A stretch of 50,854 nt of DNA from Methylophilaceae bacterium (GCA_017857755.1 JAFMCM010000009.1:1-50854); one strand, 5' to 3'; numbered from the stretch's first letter, positions 19,501 to 29,679 are shown. Notes: generated by a model not told the origin, from the letters alone. Program-made: numbers and translations.

Positions 19501-20130
19501 ATGGCGAATGTTTGGATATTTGACTTAGATGACACGTTGCACGATGCATCTGCACAGATTTTTCCAGTAATGAACCGTGCGATGACGCAATATATCCAAT
19601 CGCAACTGGGCTTAGCTGAGTCAGATGCGCATCACTTGCGCCAACACTATTGGAAAATATATGGTGCCACCCTTAAAGGGCTGATGCGCCATCACAATAC
19701 CAACCCACATCATTTTTTACAAACCACGCACGAATTGAGCAATTTACATGAACTCGTTGTTCAGACGAAACGATTGCGCAATCTGATAAAAAACCTCAAA
19801 GGCCGCAAAGTAATCTTCACTAATGCGCCCAGCAACTATGCGCTACGTGTATTGGATTTACTCAATATTAGCGATTTATTCGAAGTTGTATTCAGTGTGG
19901 AATCAAGTAAATTTCATGCAAAACCGTCTGTACGTGGCTTTCAAGGCCTACTCAAATACATCAAAGCAAAGCCTAGTGATTGCATTATGTTAGAAGATAA
20001 TCTAGCCGCACTGATGACGGCCAAACGCCTTGGTATGCGCACGATTTGGATTAGTCGCCAACTACAAAAACCAGGTTTTGTCGATTTTAGATTAAGTTCC
20101 GTTTCAGCGCTTACTCACCTTCAGTTATAA
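19501..20130 (+). CDS. HAD-family pyrimidine 5'-nucleotidase
   Basis: The 209-residue protein has the HAD catalytic motif FDLDDTLHD (nucleophile D8, acid D10), motif II IFTNAP (about residue 100), a lysine region SKFHAKPS and motif III MLEDNLAALMTAK with LEDN. This set matches the bacterial relatives of yeast SDT1 annotated as pyrimidine 5'-nucleotidases, which dephosphorylate UMP/CMP. It lies between argB and slmA, as in many betaproteobacteria. Substrate is inferred from family. Confidence 0.9.
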   Translation: MANVWIFDLDDTLHDASAQIFPVMNRAMTQYIQSQLGLAESDAHHLRQHYWKIYGATLKGLMRHHNTNPHHFLQTTHELSNLHELVVQTKRLRNLIKNLKGRKVIFTNAPSNYALRVLDLLNISDLFEVVFSVESSKFHAKPSVRGFQGLLKYIKAKPSDCIMLEDNLAALMTAKRLGMRTIWISRQLQKPGFVDFRLSSVSALTHLQL

Positions 20131-20166
20131 TCATCCAAAGTCATTCAGTTAATTTTAGGGAAAGTT

Positions 20167-20724
20167 ATGGCCGGCGAACGTAAGCAACAAATATTAGAAG
20201 CTTTAGCAAAAATGTTAGAAAGCCCAAAGCGTGAAAAGATTACGACTGCGGCACTGGCCGCCAAGCTAGGCGTATCAGAGGCCGCGCTTTACCGCCATTT
20301 TGCAACAAAAGCACAAATGTTCGAAAGCCTCATTGAGTTTATCGAAGTCAGTATTTTTGGTGTGATTAATAAAATTACAATAGAAGAGGAAGACGGTGGC
20401 AAACAAATTTTATTGATTGTAAGCATGTTACTGCGTTTTGCTGAAAAAAACCCAGGTATGACACGCGTACTGATTGGTGATGCATTAGTGAACGAAAACG
20501 AAAGGCTGCAGGAACGCATTAACCAGCTTTACGACCGTATTGAAGTATCTCTGAAACAATGTCTAAAACTAGCCGCCGCGGAATCAGATAAAAAAGTGAT
20601 GCCTGAAAGCCAAGCAAATATGATGCTCTGTTTTGTGATTGGTCGCTGGCACCAATATGCGAAAAGCGGATTTAAACGTAAACCACTGGAGTATGTACAA
20701 CAACAGCTAGCCAGTATGATTTAA
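20167..20724 (+). CDS. slmA: Nucleoid occlusion factor SlmA
   Basis: The 185-residue TetR-fold protein begins with MAGERKQQILEALAKMLE and has the helix-turn-helix LAAKLGVSEAALYRHFATKAQMFE split around residues 28-53, which matches SlmA. SlmA binds specific DNA sites and blocks FtsZ ring assembly over the nucleoid. The location behind the HAD nucleotidase gene is conserved. A ribosome site TAGGGAAAG precedes the ATG. Its transcript ends at a strong terminator. Confidence 0.92.
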   Translation: MAGERKQQILEALAKMLESPKREKITTAALAAKLGVSEAALYRHFATKAQMFESLIEFIEVSIFGVINKITIEEEDGGKQILLIVSMLLRFAEKNPGMTRVLIGDALVNENERLQERINQLYDRIEVSLKQCLKLAAAESDKKVMPESQANMMLCFVIGRWHQYAKSGFKRKPLEYVQQQLASMI

Positions 20725-20738
20725 TCCAACCACCATGT

Positions 20739-20768
20739 AAAAAAGCCTACCGATTGGTAGGCTTTTTT
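20739..20768. terminator. Bidirectional terminator between slmA and the FAD/Fe-S oxidoreductase gene
   Basis: Stem GCCTACC/GGTAGGC with loop GATT, flanked by six A and six T. It can end both slmA and the convergent long oxidoreductase gene. Confidence 0.92.
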
Positions 20769-20779
20769 ATTGAAGCTAA

Positions 20780-23700
20780 TTACAACAATACCTTTTCAAT
20801 ACCGCCATTGTTAGCTTTCTCAATGTAATCTTCCATCCAATCCTCACCCAGAATATGCTTCGCCATTTCAACGACAATATAATCCGCCTCGATACCTGTA
20901 TCATCGCCGTAACGTGATAGTCCTTGCAGACAACTTGGGCAACTCGTTAAAATTTTAACCGCTTGCTCAGGCTTACCAACCGTTAACCCCATTTTATTCA
21001 TACTTTTTTCAAGTTCTTCCTGCTTACGGAATTTCACTTGTGTGGCAATATCAGGGCGCGCTGCAGCAAATGTCCCACTTTCACCACAGCAACGGTCATT
21101 CAGCTCAACTTCTTGCCCCATTAACTGATTCGTCACTTCCAACGGCTTATAGGTTTTCATTGGACTATGGCAGGGGTCATGGTACATATAGCGCGTACCA
21201 GTGATGCTTGACAGTTTCTGGTCTTTTTCCATCAGGTATTCATGAATATCAAGCAAGCGACACCCTGGAAAGATTTTCTCAAACTCATACTTTTGCAATT
21301 GGTCCATGCAAGTACCACAAGAAACAATTACTGTCTTAATATCAAGATAATTCAACGTGTTTGCAACACGGTGGAACAGCACGCGGTTATCTGCGGTAAT
21401 CTCTTGCCCCTTATCATGATTGCCACTTGAAGTTTGCGGGTAACCGCAACATAAATATCCTGGTGGCAACACCGTTATCGCCCCCACTTCATACAGCATG
21501 GCCTGTGTCGCTAACCCAACGTTTGAGAACAAACGCTCAGAACCACAACCAGGAAAGTAAAAGACCGCATCAGAATCTTCAGTCACTTTTGCTGGATTAC
21601 GAATCACTGGAATCATGCTGCTGTCTTCAACACCCAACATCGCTCGTGATGTTTTAGATTGCATTTTCTTCGGCATCGGCCGATTGATAAAGTGAATCAC
21701 CTGCGCCTTGATTTCAGGCTTACCTACTGTCGATGGTGGTGCTTTTTTAGCTTTAAGCAAGCCAAAACGTTTCGCTAAAGCGTTGGCAAAATTAATGGCC
21801 TTATAACCCATACCAATCATGGTTGCACGTAAGAATTTAATGGTCGCAGGATCTTTAGCGTTTAAGTACAACATGCCAGCAGCCGTGCCTGGATTGAATT
21901 TCTTTTTACCTTGTTCACGCAAAAGATTACGCATTTTGATGGTAACTTCACCAAAATCAATATTCACAGGGCATGGCTTCTCACAACGATGACAAACCGT
22001 ACAATGGTCGGCAACGTCGTTAAACTCATCAAAATGCTTGAGCGAAATACCACGGCGTGTCTGCTCTTCATACAGGAAAGCTTCTATCAACAATGAAGTC
22101 CCTAAAATTTTGTTACGCGGTGAGTAAAGCAAATTAGCACGCGGCACATGAGTAGAGCAAACTGGCTTACATTTACCACAGCGCAAGCAGTCAGAAATAT
22201 CATCAGCAATCTCGCCCATGGCAGATTGCTCCATAATAATCGACTCTTGTTCTAGCAATCCAAAGCTAGGCGTATAGGCATTATCTAAGCCAGAACCCGC
22301 GAGCAACTTACCTTTATTAAAGTGACCGTGAGGATCGACTTTGTTCTTATATTTGGTGAAAGTATCAATGGTTTCTTGATCCAAGAATTCCATTTTGGTT
22401 ATCCCGATTCCATGCTCTCCAGAAATAACACCATTCAATTTTCTAGCCAGTGCCATCACACGCACAACAGCACCATGCACTTCTTGCATCATGTCGTAAT
22501 CATCGGAGTTAACAGGGATATTGGTATGTACATTACCATCGCCTGCATGCATATGTAGCGCAATAAAGACACGACTTTTCAACACTTTTTTATGTATGCC
22601 ATCTAAGCCGTCAATAATTTTTTGATATTCGCGTCCTGCAAAAATATCAGCCAACGGTTGCTTAATTTCACGCTTCCAAGACACGCGTAAGTCATAGGAT
22701 TGTACCGCTGAGAATACCGTCGCATGCTCACCAAATTGTTCCCCTAAATGTCCTAAGGCTGCAATCGGCTCATCGAGTGAATCCAAAATCAAGCGCCACT
22801 GCATACGTCGCTCACGCACCAGCTGCAAAGCAAGCACTTGCTTTGATTTCACACTATCAGGATCTTTATTACCTTCTTCATCTGCTTGCAAGGGTAAGTC
22901 ACCTGCAATAAAATTTTCTAAGGCATCAATCAACTTCAGCTTATTATTGATCGAAAGCTCAATATTAATCCGCTCAATCCCGTCTGAGTATTCCCCTAAT
23001 TGAGGAAGTGGAATCACTACATCTTCATTGATTTTGAAAGCGTTAGTGTGTTTTGCAATCGCAGCCGTGCGTGAACGATCTAACCAGAATTTTTTGCGCG
23101 ACTCTGCTGAAACAGCGATAAAGCCCTCGCCATTTCGCGCATTACACATACGCACCACGGCTGAAGCAACTTCACCAACTGCATTCTCATCATCAGAAGC
23201 AATATCAGCCAACAAGACCATTTTAGGTCGTTGCTGACGTGCCGCTTTAGTCGCATAGCCAACCGCCTTGATGTAGCGTTCATCCAAATGCTCAAGCCCT
23301 GCCAACACAATCGCTGGGCTCTGCTTTGCAGTCGCATCAAGATAATCTTTAATTTCTACAATAGCAGGCACTGCATTTGAAACATGCCCAAAAAACTCAA
23401 GCGCTATCGTCCGTACATATTTTGGCATGCGATGCAAAATAAAGGTGGCAGAAGTAATCAAACCATCACAACCTTCTTTTTGTACCCCTGGTAAGCCAGA
23501 TAAAAATTTATCTGTCACATCTTTGCCCAACCCAACTTTACGAAAGCTAGGGCCTGGAATCTCGATAATTTCAGGCTCGGCAATCAGATTCTTCATATCG
23601 ATGTCGTAGCGACTAATTTTAAAGCGCGCCATTGCAATATCATGAATCTTGCCCAGATTGTGATCTAAGCGCTCAATCTCCATCCATGTAGAATCAGGAG

Positions 23701-24649
23701 TCACCATACGCCATGAAGCTAAGTTGTCTAGAGCAGTCCCCCACAGCACAGCCTTCTTACCACCAGCATTCACTGCTACGTTACCACCAATACAACTTGC
23801 ATCTGCAGAAGTCGGGTCGCAGGCAAATTCTAATCCTGCCTCTGATGCCGCTTCCATCGCTCGCCGCGTAACCACGCCAGCGCCGCATTCAATTGTAGGC
23901 ACTTGATGCGAAACACCAGGCAGCGACCGCATTTGTATGCCTGTATGTTGATCTAGCTTTTCAGTATTAACAACCGCTGAAAGCGGTGTTAATGGCACAG
24001 CACCCCCCGTGTAACCAGTTCCACCTCCACGTGGAATAACGGTTAAACCGAGCTCAATACACGTTTTAATTAAATGGGCGATTTCCGCTTCAGCATCGGG
24101 ATTTAGCACTACAAACGGATATTCAACACGCCAATCAGTCGCATCAGTCACATGAGACACACGCGCTAAGCCATCAAACTGAATGTTATCTTTACGGGTA
24201 TATTTGCTGAGTTGGCTTAGTGCTTTTTTACGTAAATCATAGGTTTGATTGAAGTCATCGGCAAACTTGGCAACCGCCCCTTTCGCAGCAGCTATCAGCT
24301 TTCCAACTTGCGGATTACCACTTTTTCGTTCGTCAATCGCATTAATACGATGATTTAAAGCCTCAATTAGTGCAGCGCGGCGCTTGGGATTATCCAACAA
24401 ATCATCCTGCAAATAGGGATTACGACTCACCACCCACAAATCACCCAACACTTCAAATAGCATGCGAGCACTTCTACCCGTTTTGCGCTCATGACGTAAT
24501 GTTTGCAAAACGTCCCACATTGCTTCACCTAAGAACCGAATGACGATTTCTCGGTCCGAAAATGAAGTATAGTTGTAGGGTATTTCACGTAAGCGAGTCG
24601 GAGATTCAGGATTCGCTTTTAGTAAATCAGGAGATATAGGTGCGTTCAT
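20780..24649 (-). CDS. Large FAD/Fe-S oxidoreductase (DUF3683, D-lactate/2-hydroxyacid dehydrogenase-like)
   Basis: A single 1289-residue chain combining several modules: an N-terminal DUF3683-like region (about 1-170); a PCMH-type FAD-binding domain with [11 protein letters not shown] near 206 and [21 protein letters not shown] near 280; a FAD-linked oxidase C-terminal domain with [14 protein letters not shown] near 700 and SGEHGIG near 745; two 4Fe-4S motifs ([11 protein letters not shown] near 821, [12 protein letters not shown] near 881); and two CCG domains (CCGYP near 1067, CCGESG near 1186). This merges the roles of GlcD, GlcE-like and GlcF-type subunits. It probably oxidises D-lactate or another 2-hydroxyacid and passes electrons to the respiratory chain. 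Well known as a betaproteobacterial family; substrate uncertain. Confidence 0.9.
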   Translation of the reverse strand: MNAPISPDLLKANPESPTRLREIPYNYTSFSDREIVIRFLGEAMWDVLQTLRHERKTGRSARMLFEVLGDLWVVSRNPYLQDDLLDNPKRRAALIEALNHRINAIDERKSGNPQVGKLIAAAKGAVAKFADDFNQTYDLRKKALSQLSKYTRKDNIQFDGLARVSHVTDATDWRVEYPFVVLNPDAEAEIAHLIKTCIELGLTVIPRGGGTGYTGGAVPLTPLSAVVNTEKLDQHTGIQMRSLPGVSHQVPTIECGAGVVTRRAMEAASEAGLEFACDPTSADASCIGGNVAVNAGGKKAVLWGTALDNLASWRMVTPDSTWMEIERLDHNLGKIHDIAMARFKISRYDIDMKNLIAEPEIIEIPGPSFRKVGLGKDVTDKFLSGLPGVQKEGCDGLITSATFILHRMPKYVRTIALEFFGHVSNAVPAIVEIKDYLDATAKQSPAIVLAGLEHLDERYIKAVGYATKAARQQRPKMVLLADIASDDENAVGEVASAVVRMCNARNGEGFIAVSAESRKKFWLDRSRTAAIAKHTNAFKINEDVVIPLPQLGEYSDGIERINIELSINNKLKLIDALENFIAGDLPLQADEEGNKDPDSVKSKQVLALQLVRERRMQWRLILDSLDEPIAALGHLGEQFGEHATVFSAVQSYDLRVSWKREIKQPLADIFAGREYQKIIDGLDGIHKKVLKSRVFIALHMHAGDGNVHTNIPVNSDDYDMMQEVHGAVVRVMALARKLNGVISGEHGIGITKMEFLDQETIDTFTKYKNKVDPHGHFNKGKLLAGSGLDNAYTPSFGLLEQESIIMEQSAMGEIADDISDCLRCGKCKPVCSTHVPRANLLYSPRNKILGTSLLIEAFLYEEQTRRGISLKHFDEFNDVADHCTVCHRCEKPCPVNIDFGEVTIKMRNLLREQGKKKFNPGTAAGMLYLNAKDPATIKFLRATMIGMGYKAINFANALAKRFGLLKAKKAPPSTVGKPEIKAQVIHFINRPMPKKMQSKTSRAMLGVEDSSMIPVIRNPAKVTEDSDAVFYFPGCGSERLFSNVGLATQAMLYEVGAITVLPPGYLCCGYPQTSSGNHDKGQEITADNRVLFHRVANTLNYLDIKTVIVSCGTCMDQLQKYEFEKIFPGCRLLDIHEYLMEKDQKLSSITGTRYMYHDPCHSPMKTYKPLEVTNQLMGQEVELNDRCCGESGTFAAARPDIATQVKFRKQEELEKSMNKMGLTVGKPEQAVKILTSCPSCLQGLSRYGDDTGIEADYIVVEMAKHILGEDWMEDYIEKANNGGIEKVLL

Positions 24650-24758
24650 TAGAAAATTATCATAAACAAAAAATGATTATAGCACGTGGAAATGCACACA
24701 AAAACTGCAAGATGCTTATGGTTATTCTTACAATAATGAGTTAAAACGTTACAATCTT

Positions 24759-25256
24759 ATGATGCCAATTTTAAAAAAATTAACACCCTTCATCGCATTC
24801 TTGCTATTAATTGCTTATCTTCAATACAACCCCTTTCAACATACCAAGATTGATGATGTCGTTTTTACGACAATCAAAGGTGAAGAAATCCGCATGGTTG
24901 AGCTCAGAGGCAAGGTTGTATTAGTTAGCTTTTGGGCAACCGATTGCAAAAGCTGCGTGGATGAAATGCCTGATTTAATTAACACTTATCGACAATACCA
25001 ATCCAAAGGACTTGAAATTATTGCGGTAGCAATGCCGTACGACCCTCCAGCACAAGTGCTCAATTTTGTTACTCAAAAAAGCATCCCTTTCCCCGTCGTC
25101 CACGATAGTTATGCGCATATTACCCAAAAATTCGGCGGCGTATCACTAACTCCTACCGCTTACATTTATAATAAAGAAGGTAAACGTATACAGCGTGCAA
25201 TAGGTGCTTTAAACTTCAACAAACTACACGCACTACTAGATAAGGAACTACGCTAA
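24759..25256 (+). CDS. TlpA-like thiol-disulfide oxidoreductase
   Basis: The 165-residue protein has an N-terminal membrane anchor (about residues 9-22) and a periplasmic thioredoxin fold with the active site WATDCKSCVDEMP (C63, C66). The late GVSLTPTAYIYNKEGK contains the cis-proline. TlpA-like proteins reduce periplasmic disulfides, often in cytochrome c or copper-centre assembly. Tandem ATG codons open the gene. Its TAA overlaps the ATG of the hemJ-like gene (TAATG), so they are translated in one operon. Confidence 0.9.
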   Translation: MMPILKKLTPFIAFLLLIAYLQYNPFQHTKIDDVVFTTIKGEEIRMVELRGKVVLVSFWATDCKSCVDEMPDLINTYRQYQSKGLEIIAVAMPYDPPAQVLNFVTQKSIPFPVVHDSYAHITQKFGGVSLTPTAYIYNKEGKRIQRAIGALNFNKLHALLDKELR

Positions 25257-25666
25257 TGCTTTGGATCAAATCACTACACATTATTTTCGTTACCAGTTGG
25301 TTTGCGGGCTTGTTTTATTTGCCTCGTATTTTTGTTAACCATGCAATGGAAACAAATACAGTGGCTATTGAGCGCTTGAGCTTTATGGAAACAAAACTTT
25401 ACCGCTTTATGTTGCCCTTAGCATTCTTAGCGTTGGGATTTGGCTTATGGCTGTGGTTGGGTTACGGCATTTCAGGTAAGTGGATGCACCCAAAACTTAC
25501 ATTAGTTGTTGGCTTAATTGGCTACCATTGGTATTGTGGAAAAATTATCCGCGACTTCAAAGCTGGCACCAATCAACGCAGTCACATTTGGTTTCGTTGG
25601 TTCAACGAACTGCCTGTTTTAGCATTGAGCGCTATTGTTGTTTTAGTTGTTGTTAAACCCTTCTAA
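25256..25666 (+). CDS. hemJ: HemJ-like protoporphyrinogen IX oxidase (CopD-type membrane protein)
   Basis: The 136-residue protein has four membrane segments and the HemJ pattern LHIIFVTSWFAGLFYLPR (conserved His8 in the first helix) and GKWMHPKLTL, whose His/Lys pair is conserved. HemJ oxidises protoporphyrinogen IX to protoporphyrin IX in heme synthesis. It overlaps the TlpA-like gene by one base, which fits a joint role in cytochrome maturation. CopD-like copper proteins are a distant alternative; the first-helix motif favours HemJ. Confidence 0.85.
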   Translation: MLWIKSLHIIFVTSWFAGLFYLPRIFVNHAMETNTVAIERLSFMETKLYRFMLPLAFLALGFGLWLWLGYGISGKWMHPKLTLVVGLIGYHWYCGKIIRDFKAGTNQRSHIWFRWFNELPVLALSAIVVLVVVKPF

Positions 25667-25680
25667 AAATTCGTTACTTC

Positions 25681-26415
25681 ATGGATGTCTTTCATTCAAA
25701 CTGGCTGATTCAGATGTTAAAAAAAACTGGGGATACGCCTCAGGCACGTCTGCTCAGTTTATTTGATATTCTTGACGATTGGACGGATGCACCAGGAATG
25801 AAGGTGACAATCAATCAACATAACATCAGCGCACCGCTCAAAACATATTTAACGCTAGAAGCAGCAAGAGCGGGTGCAGCTTTACCTGAGATGTTAGCAG
25901 TTCAACTTTATTTCATGGCACTCTCGGCTATGCAAGAAAAATTGCTCGGCATCAATCTGGCTAGTCTTGTGCACGCTAAAAATGCCGCAAAAGCGTTGCT
26001 TCGTGCACAAACAAACAACAATTTTCGCATTGCACGCACATCGACCAATGCGATTGCAGCTAGCTTGATAGGCGCATTGGTCGTTGCTGGCAGTCTGTTT
26101 CTGCTTTACCAACCGAAAGCAGAAACGCCGACTCAAATGGCTTTAATTAAGCAGAGGCCTTCTTTTCAACCTTCAATCACCATTGCTTCAGCACAAAGTA
26201 CCGCGGCTCTTATTTCACAAATTGAACAAATGCATAGTGGTAATTGCCGCCTACTTGAAGCTATTCAATTACAAGACAAGTATAAATCTGTTTATTTTCA
26301 AAATATTGTGCGTGGCCAGATTAGCACAGACCCTACAGAGCAAATACTTGTACGAGAGTTACTAGAAAAAATACGCTGCAACTACACCCCTATGCTAATG
26401 AAGAAATCGACTTAA
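25681..26415 (+). CDS. Unknown protein with one membrane segment
   Basis: I do not recognise this 244-residue protein. It shows a helical N-terminal part (about 1-110), one clear membrane segment (about 124-143, IAASLIGALVVAGSLFLLY) and a C-terminal, probably periplasmic part (150-244) with two cysteines in SGNCRLLE and KIRCNYTP. It starts 14 bases after the hemJ-like stop and is likely in the same operon as the TlpA-like and HemJ-like genes. A paired-cysteine periplasmic domain next to a thiol-disulfide oxidoreductase suggests, but does not show, that it could be a TlpA substrate. Confidence 0.7.
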   Translation: MDVFHSNWLIQMLKKTGDTPQARLLSLFDILDDWTDAPGMKVTINQHNISAPLKTYLTLEAARAGAALPEMLAVQLYFMALSAMQEKLLGINLASLVHAKNAAKALLRAQTNNNFRIARTSTNAIAASLIGALVVAGSLFLLYQPKAETPTQMALIKQRPSFQPSITIASAQSTAALISQIEQMHSGNCRLLEAIQLQDKYKSVYFQNIVRGQISTDPTEQILVRELLEKIRCNYTPMLMKKST

Positions 26416-26610
26416 CAATAAGTCTTGCTTGTTTAAAAACAACTGTCAGAAAGGATTTCGGTAACGGCCTTTTCATTAACTGAATCAGCAAGCCATTTAT
26501 TCCTAGTTTCCTAATCATCACTGGTCAAGGTAGCAAGCGGCTTATGTCAATCAATATGCCCAGTTAACCACTTTCTTCATATTGAGCTGCATAAAATTGC
26601 AATCTAAAAA

Positions 26611-26626
26611 TATACCGTCCTGTATA
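26611..26626. promoter_or_regulatory. Candidate TetR operator 1
   Basis: TATAC and GTATA flank a six-base centre CGTCCT, giving a symmetric 16-bp site. It shares the bases GTC and TGTATA with the second element near 26700. Confidence 0.35.
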
Positions 26627-26697
26627 AAAATTATTGAAGGTCATGCTTCTTTCTTCAATAGATACCGATTATTTGCATCCATTAGACAGATAAAAGT

Positions 26698-26713
26698 GAC
26701 AGGTCTGTATATA
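26698..26713. promoter_or_regulatory. Candidate TetR operator 2
   Basis: ACAG-GT-CTGT at 26699-26708 is a perfect palindrome, continuing into GTATATA. Placed about 45 bases before the regulator's ATG, it may be the autoregulatory site. Symmetry and position are the only evidence. Confidence 0.35.
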
Positions 26714-26752
26714 TGCAATCAAAACCTAATCAGACATGCTATACTTATTTTT

Positions 26753-27316
26753 ATGAGTTCGTTAAAAGACAAAATATTGAATACTGCAACTGATTTATTT
26801 CAGACTCGCGGGATTAATTCAACTGGAGTTGATACGATTGTAGCAATAGCTGGCACGACCAAAATGACGCTTTATAAACACTTTCATACAAAAGAAGGTT
26901 TGATTATTGAAGTGCTCAATAAAAGCCAGCACGATTTTCATCATTGGCTTGACAACAAACTCAATACCAACAGCAAAGTACCGAGTGATAAAATCAAGCA
27001 GTTGTTTGATTTTATTGAAGAATGGATTACTTCACCTAAGTTTCTAGGCATGGGTTTCATCAAAGCGTCTGCCGAATTTCCAAATGAAGAAAATCCAATT
27101 CATCAACTGTCTTCAAAGCAGTCACGAGAATTTAGACAATATATTAGCAAGCTAGCGAGTGAAGCCAATGTTAAAGATGCAGATGGCTTGGCTTTGCAAC
27201 TTTCTCTACTGTTTGAAGGTGCTGTTCAAGCAGAGCAAATGAAGCGCGGCTCTGGCGCCATCAAATATGCTAAAAAAGCGGCAAAAATATTAATTGATGG
27301 TGCAATAAACGCCTAG
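26753..27316 (+). CDS. TetR/AcrR family transcriptional regulator
   Basis: About 187 residues from ATG 26753 (MSSLKDKILNTATDLF), the normal TetR length. The N-terminal helix-turn-helix (about 5-52) contains GINSTGVDTIVAIAGTTKMTLYKHF with the classical recognition helix. The C-terminal ligand domain is of unknown specificity. The frame is open back to 26582, but the extra 57 residues do not match the family. The next gene downstream, a PfkB kinase, may not be its target. Autoregulation is plausible given two palindromes upstream. Confidence 0.88.
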   Translation: MSSLKDKILNTATDLFQTRGINSTGVDTIVAIAGTTKMTLYKHFHTKEGLIIEVLNKSQHDFHHWLDNKLNTNSKVPSDKIKQLFDFIEEWITSPKFLGMGFIKASAEFPNEENPIHQLSSKQSREFRQYISKLASEANVKDADGLALQLSLLFEGAVQAEQMKRGSGAIKYAKKAAKILIDGAINA

Positions 27317-27402
27317 TAGTGCCCTCTATTTTAGTTTTAACTTGCAACAACACCCGTTGCTAAAAGATAATGATGTTTTAATTCAACCTGATTATTACTT
27401 TT

Positions 27403-28350
27403 ATGCAAACACTTATCTGCGGCTCAATCGCTTTTGACACCATTATGGTGTTTCAAGATCAATTTAAAAACCATATTCTTCCCGACCAAATTCACAAGTT
27501 AAGTGTGGCTTTTTTTGTTCCAGAACTACGCAAAAATTTTGGCGGCACAGCAGGCAACATTGCTTATAATTTACAACTGCTTGAAGGTGAACCGCTAATC
27601 ATGGCTACTGTGGGTGAAGATTTTGCCCCATACCAAACATGGATGGAACAAAACAAGCTCTCGCTGCAACACGTTAAAACAATCCCTAATACTTATACCG
27701 CTCAAGCTTATATCACAACCGATTTAGACGACAATCAAATCACGGCATTCCATCCAGGCGCGATGATGGAAGCTCATCAGAACAGCGTGAATGAGGCTCA
27801 GGATATAGCCCTAGCAATTATTGCACCAGATGGCCGTGATGCGATGTTCCAACATGCACAAGAGTGTTTTGATGCAAAGATTCCGTTTATGTTTGACCCA
27901 GGCCAGGGCTTGCCTATGTTCAATGGTGAGGAGCTGATGCAATTTATTGAAATGGCAACTTACTTAGCAGTAAATGATTATGAAGCCCAAGTGCTACAAG
28001 ATAAAACAGGTTTAACTTTAGAACAGATTGCCAGCAAAGTTGAAGCACTTATTGTCACCTTAGGTGCTGAAGGCTCCCATATCTACGCCGATGGTCAACG
28101 CCATGAGATTCCATGCGTTAAAGCCAAAGAGTTGATTGACCCAACTGGCTGTGGTGATGCCTATCGCGCAGGGTTATTGTATGGCATCGTCAGAAAATGG
28201 GACTGGTTAGCTTGTGGTCGATTGGCTGCCACAATGGGCGCAATTAAAATCGCAAGCAGTGGTGCACAAAACCATAAACCCACTCGTGAAGAAATAGAAA
28301 ATATTTACAGTAGCGCTTTAATCAAAGAGGTATCTAGACAAATAAAATAA
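27403..28350 (+). CDS. PfkB family carbohydrate/nucleoside kinase (adenosine kinase-like)
   Basis: The 315-residue protein shows both ribokinase-family signatures: GGTAGNIAYNLQLL near residue 47 and DPTGCGDAYRAGLLYG near 246, containing the catalytic aspartate in GCGDA. Proteins with this exact start (CGSIAFDTIMVFQDQFK) are annotated as carbohydrate kinase or adenosine kinase-like in betaproteobacteria. It phosphorylates a sugar or nucleoside with ATP; the substrate is not settled from sequence. Confidence 0.88.
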   Translation: MQTLICGSIAFDTIMVFQDQFKNHILPDQIHKLSVAFFVPELRKNFGGTAGNIAYNLQLLEGEPLIMATVGEDFAPYQTWMEQNKLSLQHVKTIPNTYTAQAYITTDLDDNQITAFHPGAMMEAHQNSVNEAQDIALAIIAPDGRDAMFQHAQECFDAKIPFMFDPGQGLPMFNGEELMQFIEMATYLAVNDYEAQVLQDKTGLTLEQIASKVEALIVTLGAEGSHIYADGQRHEIPCVKAKELIDPTGCGDAYRAGLLYGIVRKWDWLACGRLAATMGAIKIASSGAQNHKPTREEIENIYSSALIKEVSRQIK

Positions 28351-28381
28351 CCACTCACTTTTTATCTTGATTGGAATCATC

Positions 28382-28834
28382 ATGAAGTTTTCAAATCTTA
28401 TCTTAATCTCTGGACTATGTTTATTTGTTGCCGCTTGTGCCAGCTCAAACGCGGGCAGCGTATATAAACGTGATGATGCACGCAAAGTACAAACAGTCAA
28501 AACGGGCATTGTAGAGAGCGTGCGAACCGTGACATTAGAAGGCACAAAATCACCTGTTGGTACGATTGCTGGCGCTGCTGTTGGCGGCATTGCAGGCGGC
28601 GCTGTTGGCGATGGCCGCACTAGTAGTATTGCAGCCGTGATTGGCGCAGTTGCTGGCAGTATTGCAGGCGCTGCTATCGAAGAAGGGATTACGCGCAAAG
28701 ATGCCATAGAAATCACCATAAAGATGAACGGTGGCGGACTGATTGCCATTGTGCAAGAGGCTGATGAACTGTTTAATCCTGGTGATAGTGTGCGTATTAT
28801 TGAAGTAGATGGGGCAAGTCGTGTAACGCATTAG
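28382..28834 (+). CDS. Glycine-zipper outer membrane lipoprotein (SlyB-like)
   Basis: About 150 residues with a lipoprotein signal peptide ending in FVAAC (lipid attachment Cys about residue 19). The middle (about 60-100) is a glycine zipper: IAGAAVGGIAGGAVGDG and AGSIAGAAIEEG, as in SlyB/PcP family lipoproteins that sit in the outer membrane. The C-terminal part has a beta-rich segment. The start is the ATG at 28382; an upstream TTG at 28367 is less likely. Role probably envelope stability. Confidence 0.87.
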   Translation: MKFSNLILISGLCLFVAACASSNAGSVYKRDDARKVQTVKTGIVESVRTVTLEGTKSPVGTIAGAAVGGIAGGAVGDGRTSSIAAVIGAVAGSIAGAAIEEGITRKDAIEITIKMNGGGLIAIVQEADELFNPGDSVRIIEVDGASRVTH

Positions 28835-28923
28835 TAGTTTAATTTCATCAAACCGTCATTTTCCCTTAATCTAAATTTCATCTTCATCACATACCATCTC
28901 TTCTAAATCAAGGAGAGATGACT

Positions 28924-29679
28924 ATGATGCTAACGCAAGGCGTTGTTCAACAACACTTATCAAACGCAAAACCCAACTTACAAGTGTCTATTGCTAGAAA
29001 TGCAATAGAAATCAAAGAGGCCCAACGTTTACGTTATAAAGTATTTGCCGAAGAAATGGGCGCAAAACTGCCTAGTAATAACGGTTTGGATATTGATGGA
29101 TTTGATGCATTTTGTGATCACCTCCTTGTTCGTGACACCAACACACAACAAGTTATCGGCACTTATCGCATCCTCGGCCCTAAACAAGCTAATGAGGCAG
29201 GCAGCTATTATGCCTCTGGTGAGTTTGACTTAAGCCGTATTAATCATTTACTGGGCAATACGGTTGAGGTTGGACGCGCTTGCGTTCATCGCGATTATAG
29301 AACTGGCGGAACAATCACATTACTATGGGCGGGGCTAGCCAAATACATGATAGCGCATGGCTATGAGCATATGATCGGTTGTGCAAGCATTCCAATGTAT
29401 GATGGCGGCCATGCAGCCGCATCTATTTATCATCATTTAAAAGAAAAGCATTTATGTCCAGTAGAGTATCGCGTTTTCCCACATGTACACTTACCAATAG
29501 AGTCACTTAAAAATGATATTCAAGTCGATTGCCCGCCATTGATTAAAGGCTATTTACGATTAGGTGCAAAATTATGTGGTGAGCCCGCTTGGGATAGCTA
29601 TTTCAATACAGCCGATATACTGGTAATGTTATCCATGTCTGAGATTAATAAAAAATATGCTGCTCACTTTTTAAGATAA
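28924..29679 (+). CDS. olsB: OlsB-like L-ornithine N-acyltransferase (GNAT fold)
   Basis: About 251 residues with the OlsB pattern: EAQRLRYKVFAEEMGAKL, LDIDGFDAFCDHLLV, GTYRIL and VEVGRACVHRDYRTGG. OlsB transfers a 3-hydroxyacyl group from ACP to ornithine, making lyso-ornithine lipid. It is followed three bases later by a PlsC-type acyltransferase, the expected partner OlsA. Of the starts ATG 28918, 28924 and 28927, the second has AAGGAG eight bases upstream. Some homologues instead act as hemolysin-like or N-acyl amino acid synthases. Confidence 0.8.
   Translation: MMLTQGVVQQHLSNAKPNLQVSIARNAIEIKEAQRLRYKVFAEEMGAKLPSNNGLDIDGFDAFCDHLLVRDTNTQQVIGTYRILGPKQANEAGSYYASGEFDLSRINHLLGNTVEVGRACVHRDYRTGGTITLLWAGLAKYMIAHGYEHMIGCASIPMYDGGHAAASIYHHLKEKHLCPVEYRVFPHVHLPIESLKNDIQVDCPPLIKGYLRLGAKLCGEPAWDSYFNTADILVMLSMSEINKKYAAHFLR

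Larger units (their letters stand above)
26416..26752. other. Gene-free stretch before the TetR regulator
   Basis: This 337-bp stretch has no convincing gene. A TTG/ATG-like extension of the TetR frame enters from 26582, but translation most likely starts at ATG 26753, where the helix-turn-helix begins. It contains palindromic elements given separately and a possible -10 (TATACT) at about 26739-26744. Confidence 0.6.

Noticed and set aside
28318-28831. Two long minus-strand frames opposite the glycine-zipper lipoprotein
   Set aside because: They are mirror frames of the Gly/Ala-rich coding sequence; the plus-strand frame has signal peptide and lipobox.
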